A stretch of DNA of 64,000 nucleotides from Phoronis australis (taxonomy: Eukaryota > Phoronida > Phoronidae), in the NCBI GenBank assembly GCA_002633005.1, contig NMRA01000432.1, positions 290,674 through 354,673 of the forward strand. Reading direction: 5' to 3'. The position numbers and the translations under genes are program-made. This document shows, piece by piece, positions 35,401 through 49,600 of this stretch (position 1 is the stretch's first letter; every line of letters starts with the position of its first letter). A model generated the notes under the pieces. It was not told the DNA's origin, ran no database searches, and saw nothing but the letters and a program-made list of their open reading frames with translations.

Positions 35401-37622
35401 GCTTATTAACACGCAAAATCAGTCCAGGATCACCTGTGGTTGACTTGCAGACAAACTGTTCAGTAATTTCAGAATATTTGTGAGAAAAACATCAACAATC
35501 TTCAAGCTATTTCTCCAACTGCTCATTCCTGACGCCATTTTAGTTTGAATTCAGAAATCTGGTTCAACTGAAATTTCTACAGTTACAGCCAATCAGGGTG
35601 TTTGTTTATCTCAGATTCTCACTGAATTCTCACTCCAATTTTGGCAAGTCCAAATTCTCATTCAATTCTCACTCAGATTTTTCCTAAGTCTGAAATTCTC
35701 ACTGATTCTCACTCAGAATTTTTCTAAGACCAAAATTCTCACTGGATTCTCACTGTTACATAACATTTTCTCACTTATTCTCACTGACTGCCCCTGTTGT
35801 TCAATTCCCACTGGGTTCTCACTGGCATTTCTAACTATAATTTGTGATTTAGTGAGAATCTAACTGGAATCTAACTGGAATCCAGTGAGATTCTCACTTT
35901 CTTTTTCGTATGGGAACATATAGTTTACATACATCAAACCCATCCATAGTTATCAGTTGTACAAACAGCTCCAATAACAAATCGTTTGACAATCATTTTC
36001 AATTGATATTTGTTTGGATGAGTTTGTGATTCAAATAAAATTTTTGCACGATTCTTTTTTGTGAAACATGAAATTATTGAAGTTCATGACAGACTCCAAC
36101 GGTTTGTACGTATGACTGTCCTCATTTTAAAGTCACATGATACAGTGGGCTTTACATCCTTACCATTGGGACTGGTGTTGTTTATTCTCATGTGCCTGGT
36201 AATAGGTGGCACGCCTGACACATGTGTACCAAACCTATAATAGGAAGTTGTTGATATCCAATCAGATCTACAGTAGAAACTGGCCAATACAATTATAGTA
36301 GAATCATGCTAGAAAAGCACACAAGATATCTAAATTCGAAGAAGTTTTACAGGCTGCATTACATCAGGGTCGGTTACTAACAAATTCTATTTGAGACTTG
36401 ACTCCAGAATTGACCAATCATGTGGCTCACATCAAATATACACAGAATTTAGGCAATGTGATTAATGGTCAGTTCTTGTCCATGGGTCCTGAGTGAGTTA
36501 TGCTGCAGGCATCAAATTTTTCTCAGAGGTCACCATTAGAATGAAAGTTGCATTAATGTGACGCTTATTGTAATTTGTCTAGTCGTGCCCTCAAAATTAT
36601 CTAAAAACAACATTAAATATAAGTGATTTAAAATTTGTGGCATATCCTGCATCTACCCACCTCAGCACAGGCTGTGCATTTCCTTGAGTAGCTGTCATTT
36701 GGAACACCAGAGGGCAGCCTTCCACAGTCATCTCTACAGGAATCTTGACTATGTCTTGATTTTCCACCTTGACAAAGAAATGGTAGCAAAACAATAGGTT
36801 GAAAACCTAGTGAAGATGGCTATAACTGAGAATGAGAAAATACAAAACGGTAACTTTTCAAAGCAACAGAAGTTAATTCATTCCACAAAGAAGCACGAAC
36901 ACAATTAGTGAGTTGAGAGAAAATAGTTATTACCGTATTGCTGCACATTTAGGCCCACTGACCTTTATCCGAAATCCTTTTTACCCATTAAAGTGGTTTG
37001 CATATTGGCACATGCACCTAACTTTCGCATATAAGCCCAGGTAATGCCCCATGCATAGGCCCTTTTCATTAATTTGCATATAGAGGAACACAATTTGACT
37101 ACCGCTAATGGCAGTTGTTCACGTTTGCCTATGTATCTTTGCAATTCCTCGTGCATTTTCAAGAAATTTAAACAGTTTTGTATTACCGCATTGACATGCC
37201 TTTAGGCCCAATGGGCCTACATCCAAAATAATGCCCTATTTTCGGCCCTTTTTAACACAAGTAATTTGCACATAAGCTCAGTTCTGCACAGGTGCCCATG
37301 GGCCTAAAGGCACAGCAATATGGTACTATGCATTGCTATAGAAGTTCAGAAAAATGATGTCCACATTTGAGAGCAGCACTGTCGCCTGGTGAGTATTTCC
37401 TTACCTCACTGCGTAGAAGACCATAATAGCTACATGCAATTATTACTAGTACATAACACATGGTACTTACCCTACACAAGAGGGTGTCTGTGTAGCGCCC
37501 CCACATGTCTGAGTATGAAGTGATTTCCACTACCTCTTCACTGAATGGATAGAGTATGCCACTAGATGGCTCCACTGTAAATGCTGCACCTTTTCCTCGC
37601 TTTAACATCATTGCACACATCT
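26459..37622 (-). CDS. DLEC1: DLEC1 C-terminal exons (residues about 1118-1684)
   Basis: Exons, high to low: 37471-37622, 36661-36767, 36164-36234, 34107-34235, 33506-33729, 32566-32688, 31616-31707, 31254-31329, 30723-30908, 29298-29438, 28617-28770, 27330-27453, 26459-26582. Landmarks are KRGKGAAF and DMWGRYTDTLLC, then FGTHVSGVPPITRHMRINN, YGTPFPLKDAQGNE, a Pro/Ser-rich low-conservation stretch in 33506-33729, KPFRFTPSQM, ALGYLSLEDE and ESIDFGVCLVGQERHLEL. The last exon gives LLGEEPRRLYVKGQGSYDE. The junction 28617/27453 uses the GTGG|GTAAGT donor, because only that gives the correct phase. Confidence 0.93.
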
Positions 37623-40600
37623 CTGGAACAAAAACATTCGAAATCGTTAATGATTGTCCAAAATGAAATTAGCAATAATAGAATGAATAGAAATTTTAAA
37701 CACTCAAAAATGCAAATTGATGAGTCAGAGTATAGTCATTTTAATCAACATTCTTTTTAACATTGACAGTGTAATCCTTCATCAAATTATGAATTTCAAA
37801 ATTAATGCACAACAGACAATTAAAAGTTTATGAATTAAACTGTCCAACAGAATAACATACAAGTCAAGTACAAAGTAAACTAACCTGCATGAGCCCGGCT
37901 TGACGATTTACTAAGTGGATCTGCCAAGTTTGGTGTTTTACCCAGAATTGATCTTCTTTGGCTGAAATTCCCAAATTATGCCACTTCATGCTCATTGATT
38001 ACGTTTTTTTTTTCAAATGCTTCGATATCTAACATTTACATGCATTTCTGTGAAACAATGATTTTAAACTTCAAAAGGTATTTAAGAAGACTCAACAACA
38101 CAGACATATTTTGCAAAGGACCAAAATGGAGTATTTGTTGCACAAAGTCTCATCCGTGACAGCCATACTTTGGGCCTGAGCCATGAACTCAAGGAACACA
38201 CCTGAGAAAAGTACATCTAAACCTTGTAGATCCAACTGATAATGAATAACTTTACTGTACCTCTTAGTAGGTGTTGAACCTTTTTCTTTGCCTGGAGGTG
38301 ATGGTGGCCTAGCAGAGAAATGTTCCACGGAGACATTGAATGGCGCAGTAATAGCAGAATTGTTACGGATGCATAGGTAGCGTTTTACATTGGCGCCGAG
38401 TTGAACACAGTCCCCAAGGTTCACTTTGAGTTCAGGAGCAACCCTAAACAAATCAATAGAACACAGTTCAAACAGACTGCAAAAAACTAGTTTTTGTATC
38501 AAACAAAAATAATTCATGACGTTTGACAGGCCTACAAAGACGGTTGCAAATATTTCAATGTCAAGAACTGCAGGTATTACTCACTGTATGATACTTTTAC
38601 TTCAATATCATTGATACTGTTGTTTACCATTTCATACAATCATCAGTGTATCCTTCCCAATGTCACTAAAATTGAACCTTTTTGTGAAAAGGACAAACAA
38701 ATAAATATTCAATAAACACTGACAAGAATTTTGTTGTCAAAGACATACATAGTCCTGAGCTGGTCTAGACACACTCTGTAATCAACTGAGAGTCCCTTGA
38801 CATCACAAAACAGAGCCAGAGCCAGAGACGTGTCCATTCCATCAATAACACAGGGAATGCGCACGTCTTTTACTTCAATCTACAAGGAGAAAAACATGAT
38901 TAGAATACTATGGGCACAGCAGTTTCAAAAATTTTCTGAATTCTTTTTGATATAGTCATCACAATTACCATTCAGTTTATAAGCCAAGTCTAGGAAATAC
39001 CACACTCTATGAGACCCTCTTTCTCAATTGTTTTAACCACGTGCCTTTAAATTCTATTATCAGTTAACACCATGCAATAAACAGTGTTGTTAAAACTACC
39101 ACGTTGCAAGAGAATTAAACTATTTAGATACCTTTAAGACAAAATCATTCTGATAGCAAAGTAACAGCTTCCATAATGCAACCTAAATACCACAGACATT
39201 ATTTAAGCTGGAGTTTTCTCCTAAATGTAAGACATGGAATAGTAAGTTGAAATAATCTTTGTTGAATTATCAACAGGTGTCAGGCCATACCTAACCCTGA
39301 ATACAAAGGGGGTTGCTAGTTCCATGCAATCAGTTTCAAGCGCTTTGCAGAAGCCTGCCAATGAAGCCCTCAGTACTCCACTAGATGATTTGCATCATAT
39401 GCTTACCGTCTCGTGGGCAGTGAAATTGACCAAAATCTCCCTCTGTTCCCTAGGTCCCAGCTCTCCCTGGTTGGGCTCCACGGTCAGAGTGCACATGCCA
39501 GCGTGTGCACCTATCGGCTCAAGCAGCTTGAACTTTGTAGGTATCCTTGTCTGATTGGCCAATGTTACTTTGTACTGTGTTGGAACATCCAGGTATACAT
39601 CGGTCATCTCCAGATGGGTCTTGAGAAAACAGGCCTTGGGCAACTGAACCTCACCTCTAGCAGAGATGTGGCTGGAAAACAAGTGAATGGATTTGGAGAT
39701 GAAGGAATCAGTGAGTTAGACATAATTATTGCACTTTGACAAATAGTTGGTGATCAAGAAAGTCAAGTATAATTAAACCTTATTTTTAAAGCTATAAAGA
39801 CTTAAATCAGTCTTAGTTAAGTTACAGGGTGATAGTTTTTGATAGAGCTTATTTTTCTTACTACAATCTTGCACATGAAATCCTGTAGCAGTACACAAGT
39901 CTTGATCACGCTGCTGAATGAAACACTAACAACAGCATGTCAATGTTGATATACAAATGTCAGTTTTACCCAAATCAAGACATATAATCATGGAACAATC
40001 CAGGCTTCATGCCATCGTTTGTTCATTTCAATGGCAACAAAATAACTGATCAGGCTTGAATATTTATCAAAATTGTCTTTATTCTAAAGTATTTAAATCA
40101 GTTGAACCACTTTGCCTCATAACCCACTTTTTCCCATAAATTCAACAAAATGAGAAGACCTCTACGTCAGTTTGTCATTTTAAAATACTCACCTCACATT
40201 GCCTTGCTCAACTTGGAGCTCAAACACTGATCGCATGGAGCGACACCTTGTGGGCATGAACTTCACCAATATGTCCATCACCTCCAAGGGTTTGAGATCA
40301 CCAGAAGATGGCAGGAAGGCAAACTCACAGTCCTCCTGCAAGTATGAGCAAAGTGAAATAAACCAAACCTTCTACACTTGTGTGATATTGTGGAAGATCA
40401 GCTCTTGTTTATAAGATAATTAAACAAGTCAATAAGATATCAAAATGCTTGAAGAGTTGCAGCACATAACCCTAATTTGTAGCAAAAGCACATAATTCTA
40501 TTATTTACTGAAAATATAATTCCAAAAACTGTTCAGCTTAAAAATGATATTAACACTGATTGCTATATAACAGTTTTAGTAACTAAATATCAGTGGTATT

Positions 40601-43600
40601 GGTGTTGTATTGAAAAAACAATGAGTAAGACGAGCAACAACATGCCCAAGCCTTAAAAACTTGAGTAGAATTATCAAAAAAGCGTTACAAAATTAATGAA
40701 GAGCATTGTAAAAATTTATCTAAGGATAAAATAGTTAACAGTTAATACGCCAAAGAGATTTTCATTGCAATTTTTACAATGTAGATGCATCAACTCACTG
40801 AAGAAATCTGTTCCTTCTTCTCAGTCGAAAACTCTTGGCTTTCTCTGATCATCCATTTAGCAGGTATCTGACAATTGTTGCGTATAAACACATGCTGAAC
40901 ACTGGTCTCGCCCAAGGATACAAGGTCGAAGTTCACGTCAGAATTGTCAATGGTGATTTCTGGTCCCTTGGAGAAAAATAATTCTAATTATTTGAGGAAT
41001 CGACTTTGACAAGCAAGTTTCACCAAGATTATGTTTCAAATTACTGATGGAACAAGCATGATAAAGCTCTCACGTTTTAATTACGACAATTGAAATCTTT
41101 ATATTTTCTGAAAGCAGAATTTTTGACACGGTCAAATTACAAATAAGATAAAAATGTTCAAGATAAAATCTTATAAACACTGCAGTTTCCTAAACTTTCA
41201 TTTTGTTTATGTTTTACACAACTTTGAATGAATTTTTCAGCATCATTATCCAATACCCATTAATCGATAACCACCCATGCAAAAGTGGAACATTTTACAA
41301 ACAATTTCTGGAGATTGGTGCATACAGCTTAGTACCTGTAAGTTTCATAAAGCCTTATTTCAGACATGATGTTCTGAAGTTAGTCAAATTGGGACATTTT
41401 TCTAGTCCTACAAAACTGTAACACCGGTCCCATATTTTGTTGTATGCTCAAACCCCATCTATGCAGTCACGACAGGTCCACCATCCTCTTTGTGTGAAAC
41501 ATTACACACGGTGTACATGGCTGAGAGAAACAAACAGTGCATTGTCTGTATCCAGGTCATGTTTTATGTGTTGCTTCTTACATGAGATGTAATTTACAAG
41601 CAACAACTAATAGGTGTAAACTAAGTAACCTATTTGTCTGACTAAATACCAGCCCACAGTCAAAAAACCCTTTTGTACGTTCTCACTTAACTTCCAACTC
41701 CTGATTTTCGAGTCACTTAATTTACGTGCCACGGTCATTAAGTAAAATTTACAGTCTGAAACTATAGTTATGCACAATAAGAAAAATTTTTGTTTAATAT
41801 GATACAACTTTGGTTCCGAAACACCTAATTTTAGTTCATTGCAATTAGGATTTTGAATAATGTATGTTAGTTTGGAATCAAAATTGCATCAGTTACCAAA
41901 CTTTACCTAAAGGAGAAACTGGCAGCTAAACATACAACAAGGACAACACTACCCTGACAGTCTAGCTTGCATCCAGAAAGGTGCATTTTGTTGACATGCA
42001 ACGAATGAGACTCACCTTGATATCAGCCTTCACTTGAAGAGTTAGAGGCTCCTCCAGATGGTCTATATGACACAGCAGTGTCTTGTCTATTTTACCTGGC
42101 TCTGATCCAGTGATACTGAGTTGAAACTGCAGTTGGCACCCTGGTACTGAAAATGAAGAAAAATAAGCATTAGACACATAATTTTATTAAAAAGGCAGAA
42201 ACAAAACACAACATTACAAATCAATATCTTTCATGTTAAATATCATTTAACCACATTTTAAGAGTGATTAAGAGTTAGAACACATAGATGAAATTGGAAG
42301 CTCTAAACTAAAGCATTTCTGATCTGTCAAACATTTGCCTTAACTCATGACCAAGATATGCAATTCTTACACAACTCTCCTATAGGGGGTTCCACCTCCA
42401 AGATGTGATTATCAGTGTCTGTGTTCCACCTAAAAACCACGGGAGACAGACTGTTGTTGGACATCTGAAAGAGAGTGAATAAGGTGTGAAAATTGCCATA
42501 GTCCTGAAACAAAAACACCATCACTTTGAAGATATTTACACACAGTTCAACACATAAGTCAAGCACTTGTTTCTTCACGTGCTTATGTACGTCACTATCT
42601 CCGCATAGCCTAATTATTATCATCGATGTGATGCATGCAAAAATTAATGTATAATTCCATTCAATGACTTTACCAGACTTAAGCCGGTTGTGAGCGTGTG
42701 ATAACATCTGTCTCCTTTATTAACTGCCCAGCACAGTCTTTTGTCTGGTACGACAACGTACTGTTATTTAACTCAGAAATGTCACCCATTTTGAGCAGTA
42801 GGTCAGTCACGCTCAATTTTTCTACCTAATCATCTAAAGACTAGAGTTCAATCAAGGATGGACTAAGTACAATATGGAAAAAGTTTCTGCATTGTAGCTG
42901 CCCTGCTGTGACACTCACCACAAAATCTTTACGTATCGTAGTACCCATCAGGAGCTGTCCAGGTACAAGCATAGCATATGGCTGGAGCACAACGCTGAAT
43001 GGTTCACTTTCACCTTTGACCTCTATTTCTAGAGCTGTCACATCAGCGCATACCGAACCTAGTAAATGAGGAAGAAAGGGAAAAAACATTTGACAAGATA
43101 TACCGAGAGGACGGTAGGTTAACATGCATGTTTGTGTTAGTGTACATTCATGACTTTCAAAAAGGTTAAAAAATAGTATAGCTAAGTATACCTCTTGATG
43201 ATAGAGAAGAATAGAAATGAGCAAAAATTTAATGAAATGTGTAAACAGCTAACTTCAAGTTCATTTCCACTTTAATTTACGCATGACAAATCCACCGTAA
43301 ACCCAAGACATTATAAAGACTTATTTGCTAGCCAGTGAGGAATGACACAATACTTTACAGCACAAAAACAACCATATCTTAATTTGACTTTGTTAAGTTC
43401 ATTTCTTAGAATCTGCACCAAACATTGTAAGATTTTTGTCATACAATGCAACTAAGGCAGTCAAAAAGGGGGGTGATGTATAATGTGGTTGCATACTCAC
43501 CGTTACATTTATCGTATGATCATTATACAGCAGAACAAGGTTTTGGAAGGCAAATGTGTTACAACAGTCATGACGTAACTAATAGTTGTCATTAACGTGT

Positions 43601-46600
43601 AACACTTGCAGTGCTTATGAATGATATCTGTGTAACTGTGATGTCTCGAACCAACAAAATTGTAAAAGATGCTCCAAGATGATCCATACATTGTGCACCA
43701 GTCATACAAAACAACTGTTTGACAACTCTAGTCCCACAGATGACCCATAAATCATGCGCCAGTCATACAAAACAACTGTATGACAACTCTTAGGTTCCAC
43801 AGATGACCCATACATCATGCGCCAGTCATAAAGACAACTGTATGACAACTCTAGTCCCAACGATGGCCCATACATCATGCGCCAGTCATACAAAACAACT
43901 GTATGACAACTCTTATCCCACAGATGACACAGTCATACAACAATAGGGCAAAGCAAGGTCATCCAACAATTTTATAAATATGTCTATGTCTAAAAGCCTC
44001 TCAAATCCCACAGTTTAGCCTAAGGCAACTGTAGACATGTCCTATATCTGCTGCAGGGTTTAATAACAAAGGACTTTAGACTGCCTCACCTGTTGTGGAT
44101 GAAACTGCTGGACTGTACAAGTTGTTGTTATTCAAGTTCTTAACTTCCGGAATGTTTTCCAACACCAGGTGTAGACAGCTGTGGAATTTCTTCACCTGTA
44201 ACACACACCTCGTATTACACTGTTATCTTTCAAGTACCATTTCACAAAATACACAACATACAATCTTGGAATTAGATCACGAGAATCTCTTCTGAGAAAC
44301 TTTTCTATTTTAAAAACTTGTATTTTGACATTTGGATATTTTTTCATTTATAACTTTCTTTTATCTTTCAGGTGCCAAACACAGCACAATTGTGTTTTTG
44401 CACTGTCTATTTAATGCTAGTGCATTTTTCTTATTATGTTAATTTTTTACTGTCATCTATCATTGCTCTATATTTTTCAAAAGTGCTGCGCAATGAGTTC
44501 TACCGTTCATATGATTTTGTAATGATAAGTAAAAGTAATGACAAGTAAAAGTAATGACAAGTAAAAGTAATGACAAGTAAAAGTAATGACAAGTAAAAGT
44601 AATGACAAGAAAAAATAATGACAAGTAAAAGTAATGACAAGTAAAAGCAATGATAAGTAAAAGTAATGACAAGTAAAAGCAATGATAAGTAAAAGTAATA
44701 AGTAAAAGTAATGATAAGTAAAAGTAATGATAAGTAAAAGTAATGAATCATAGTGAAAGGAAATACAAAATTGCAGAACTTGACACTCATAGTGAGAGTC
44801 TCTTCGACAAAATATGTCCATCAAAGTGAAATTGTGAGTGTCATACCTCAGGTGGGGCAAATGTCACTTTGAAATGCGACGACGATCCAGCTTGCAAGAT
44901 ACCACTTGCTGGCTCCACGGAGAAAGGGGAGTCAGCATCTAGCACTCTGTTTTCTGGTAGCTCAGACTGGCCATCATCAAGTTTGGGGTATTGGAGGTGG
45001 GGCTTGATCACGTTCCAGTGGAAAGGAAGGTCGACAAGCCTGAAGCATGTTCACATTTCATGGCTAAGCAGTGGTCAGACAATATTCTCAAAATTATAAA
45101 AATCAATTTTGAAAAAAAGTAATTATGACAAAAGATTTCTACATAGCTGCTAATTCTCAAAATAAATTCTACATAGCTGCTAATTCTCAAAATAAATTCT
45201 ACATAGCTGCTAATTCTCAAAATAAATTCTAAATAGCTGCTAATTCTCTAAATAAATTCTACATAGCTGCTAATTCTCAAATTTCCACACAGCTGCTAAT
45301 GCTCAAAACTTTACCAAATGTTTTTGGAAACAACTGTGCTATGCAAAGCAAGCTAAAAGTAAAGATTGATGACAAGTTATTTTGTTGAGAAATTTGACAA
45401 AAAATCATTTGTCAGACATACAGTGTCCCAAACTGGAAAATGTAAACGTAACTGAGGGGCAAGGTTACTAGCAACAGTTTTTGAAGAAACATTTGCTTAG
45501 CATCATTTCAATATGAGTGGTAGTCTTGAGTAACTTCTTCTCAAAACTACTGTAATGAGATATCCGTTTTTAAGCTTTTAAGCTGATATCTCTGTGTCTA
45601 GTTACTTTAATTTTTAAATGAAAGTATCAAGACACAGACAGCAGGACCTAGTAGTCTGGTACAAAGGCATTTGGCATAGAATCCAGCATTTTTTCATGCA
45701 ATCGAGACAGTCGGAGGAATAGGTTTACAAATTAGTAAATGGAAAAGGGGTTGACTTTGTTCTTCCAACTGGCACATACCCTGCAAAGCCTACAATTATT
45801 TTTTTCTACTTTTAAGAATATTGTCATTATTTTTCTATCAATCATTTAATGATTTAAGTACTGAGATTGTGCAGAAGAGAAACATAATGCTGAAAATCAA
45901 AAGAGGATTTTGGGAGATCTTGCATTGGCAAAACAAAACCAGGTAATAATTTAACCGTTAAAGAAAAGATATTTTATTGCCTAGAAACTGTGCCTCTTTG
46001 CACTTATTAAAAAAGCTTTCCAAAACACAACAACAGCGCAACAAGACCGTCTTCCACCACAAAAACCAATTATGTTATGAGATTAATGTCAAATTACTAC
46101 GCACTCAAAATTAGGTGATTTTAGGGTTTTCAAGGAGCTGCCAGTTCATTATTGCTAGAGACTATGCTCTATATCATACGTTTTGTCGACATGTCATGTT
46201 GTGCACTGAGCATGGTCTCAAGAAATAATGAACTGACAGTTACTTGCAAAACCCAACATCGTTTCTAATGTTTGGAACAATCAAGTTTATCTCCACTTTA
46301 AAATCTTACGTTTTGTTGGTGATGACCATATTTTTTTGCATGTAGGTGTAGGGATTAAGATTGGGAAATCTGATGAGTTGCGCAGCGCCCACGTCACTCA
46401 TCTCTCCGGGAAGGGGATCAGATGTACCACCCTCAACAGTGGTTAGTTCAACACAGGCAGTCTGGCCTTCACCTAGAAAAAAGATGTTGAGTTAAGCAAA
46501 AACCATTTTTATACACTGGCATAATCAAACTCATCATTCCAAGTAAAATTGTTTTTGCTTCATGAAACTTTTGAGTTTTTTTATTAAAATTATTTTTTAT

Positions 46601-49600
46601 GGCACTAATGAAAAACTGAAGCATTTTATCAACAATTTCTAATAGAGTTGTGGAGAGCAGCGCATACATCACGAACACACATTTCTGAGATCAAGTTTGC
46701 CAAAAATCTGCAATTTTTCAAGAGATATTATAACAACCTTAAAGGCGGTAACATAATGCCATGGTCATGATTTTAACAACTACTGTAAGTGAAATTCTGC
46801 ACTCATTGAAGATTTAGTTACGTACCAGTAAGTGTGAAGTATTGAACATGACAGTTATCACAGACCATGGTGAACTCTTGAGAAAACTGCTTCACAGCAT
46901 CTGGAGAAAACTTGACCTCAATCATAGTTGACTGGTTGTGCTGCAGTTCAAACACAGGAGGGCAGACATCAAAGGGTTCAAGGGAGACGACTCCAGCTTG
47001 TACTGCACCCTGTAAAAACACCACAAATGTTTGAAATACTTTAATCTGTACTAGTAAGTGTTAATGCAGAAAACATGATAATAAACAGCATCATTTTACC
47101 TTTCTTCACAGGTACATTAATTTTCTCTTCAAAATAAATGTCCTCCCGCACATATGGCAGACATGACTCCAACAGCTGTAGACACGTTAGAGTCCATGAG
47201 CCATAATTTGTGAGGCCGTGTTTGTGACCCAGTGAGTTTTAAGGTCTACGAGCACTGTTCTTAAGTATATGAGCAGATACCACAACTCAGAATTCATGAC
47301 AATTTCATGACAATTGGATTATATACATTGAAAACAAAAAAACACTTATTCATACTGAATCAAACTGAATGTCAATTAATCTCAAGAAGACAATAAAGGT
47401 ATTTAAAAAAGATTTCACTTAATCTACCTTAAAGCTTGTTGAGGGCCAGATTCTCTTGTCAATCAAACAGAATCGCCCTGCACCTCCAGCATTGTGTATG
47501 GGAAACTGAGCGATTTTAACGCCCCCTACCAGGCACTGGCCAACATCAACTGTAGGTGGCACTGAAATGGTTGGAATGCGTTGATAAATTGATGGCAAGG
47601 CCAGACAACAAGGCAAAATCACATGACAACATATTTTTCAAGAAAATGAATTTTTTCCACAAGATGATATTCCATTGATTACATTTCAATATAGGCACGA
47701 ATGAACCATGTTTTTGTATTTATATTATTTTCTAAATTCTATAATATAGTCACACTAACACCTCTGAATGTGCAAGTGCAGTGTAAGGAGTACATTAAAC
47801 CAAATAAGCTTCATGACTAAGGTTGAAAAACCAGAGACAGTAGTTAGTAGTAATTCTAAGCAATTAAACCAAACAACTTGGGGATGCAAATTTTTCTTGC
47901 TTCGCAGACGCGTTGACAATTTGTGACATGACAAATAACATGCAGAAATGTGTTTGAGGGGGTGAGTTTCAAATTCAATGTAATGATTATATTAGCACAA
48001 GTCATGAGACTCTTTTGATTTAAATATTATTATAATTTAAACAAGTCCACGAATTTTTAATTTCACACGCCGTGAATAATTTGCTTATGAGGTAAACATT
48101 GGATTTTCTGCTCGTTCAACTTTCTTTGGAGGGGTCTTCACCTGGATCAAAGTGAGTGTGGCACCAGAGACAGACGCAGTGGTGATGACCATATTGTCCA
48201 GTGCGAGCAAGACCCAATTAAGTGTAATTTCCCGGCCATAAAGTGCAGTAAACACCTGTGCCTGTGTATTCTGACTAATTTTAAAATGCATAAACCGATA
48301 ATCTTTGTTAAAAATAAACATTACAGCGGTATTCAGCTGGAAAAAACAACAAAGTATGGTTTTCCATTTTGTAGTATCGATGAAGTAATAACCTAAACCT
48401 ACAAACATTGGTTACGGAGTGAAGATAACGACATTCTTCTGACAAGGCATGTTAAATATTATAAAAAACAAGACTCGTCATGGCGACAAATAATCATGTC
48501 CCAGCATAATAGCCACACAAGTTGTGAGCCTGGGATTTGCTCCTGCAGCCTTACACAAGTGTATGTATATATTCTTTCCTACTTACATGAGAGAATTGGT
48601 GGAGGTCGACGTGCTTCAATTTTCACAACAAGAGGCTGGGATGCCTGCGTTTGAACCAACATGAAGTCGTCATAGTCTCCAAGTGAATCAGGAATGAACC
48701 TTACGCTGTAGCGGCAGCTCATACCAGGAGCCACCAATCCTTGTTCACCAGGAAATTGACCTGTGTGTGAACAGATAAGCGGGTAAATAAGTCAAGTATT
48801 GTGATTCATTCCTACTGGAATGTTACGGTAAATGTGCCTAACTTGGCCCATGTGCTTATATCTGAAATAAAGCATATTATTCAGAAATGTTTGACTCAAG
48901 TGCATGTGATGTCTGTCAAGTCCATTCTTTGTACTTTACATTTAAATAAGAGTTAACCCCACATCAAAATTATGTCAACATCTACTGTCTTGCCAAGCTT
49001 CACTCACATGCCATTTTAAAAATAACGTATTCCTGACAGTCCTTCGTTTTTACTCAAGTGTTCATATGTAGATGCATACATTTGACTGCGATTACAAATG
49101 CAGAATTCACAAACAGTCAACCTAAGTAAGCACAGACATTGTCTGGGAAGAAGTCGAAGGCTATATCACATGGTAAAGTGTTTCAAAAATATCAATTGAG
49201 AGAGAATGTAAAACTGAACGGGAAGACAAGAAAATATAGTTTGGCAAATTCTCTCAAAATTTTTATCAAAAGTCCAAGACAACATTTTTCAACTAGCTGT
49301 TACTTTTGCCGACTGTTTTCAAATACAGATTTGCATGCAACACTGGTAAAGAAACCATAAAAGAACAAAAGCACTATTTGTAAGTATTTGGCATGCTGAT
49401 GCATGGTTGTCACCAAACCTGATGAAAGTTCAGCATTTTCCCGACACAATGCATCCAATAGCATTGGAACATTCAACTTACTGCAAGATGCTATCAAGAG
49501 GGAATACTAACATATAATCATCAACATACCAAGACCAACAGAGAAGTAGGTAGTCTCAGGTGGTATTACTCTGCACTGACGTAATGATGTTGTCACATTC

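Noticed and set aside
44460-44860. Leu/Tyr-rich repeat open frames on the minus strand
   Set aside because: Translation of a 16-bp simple repeat in three frames; no independent coding sign.
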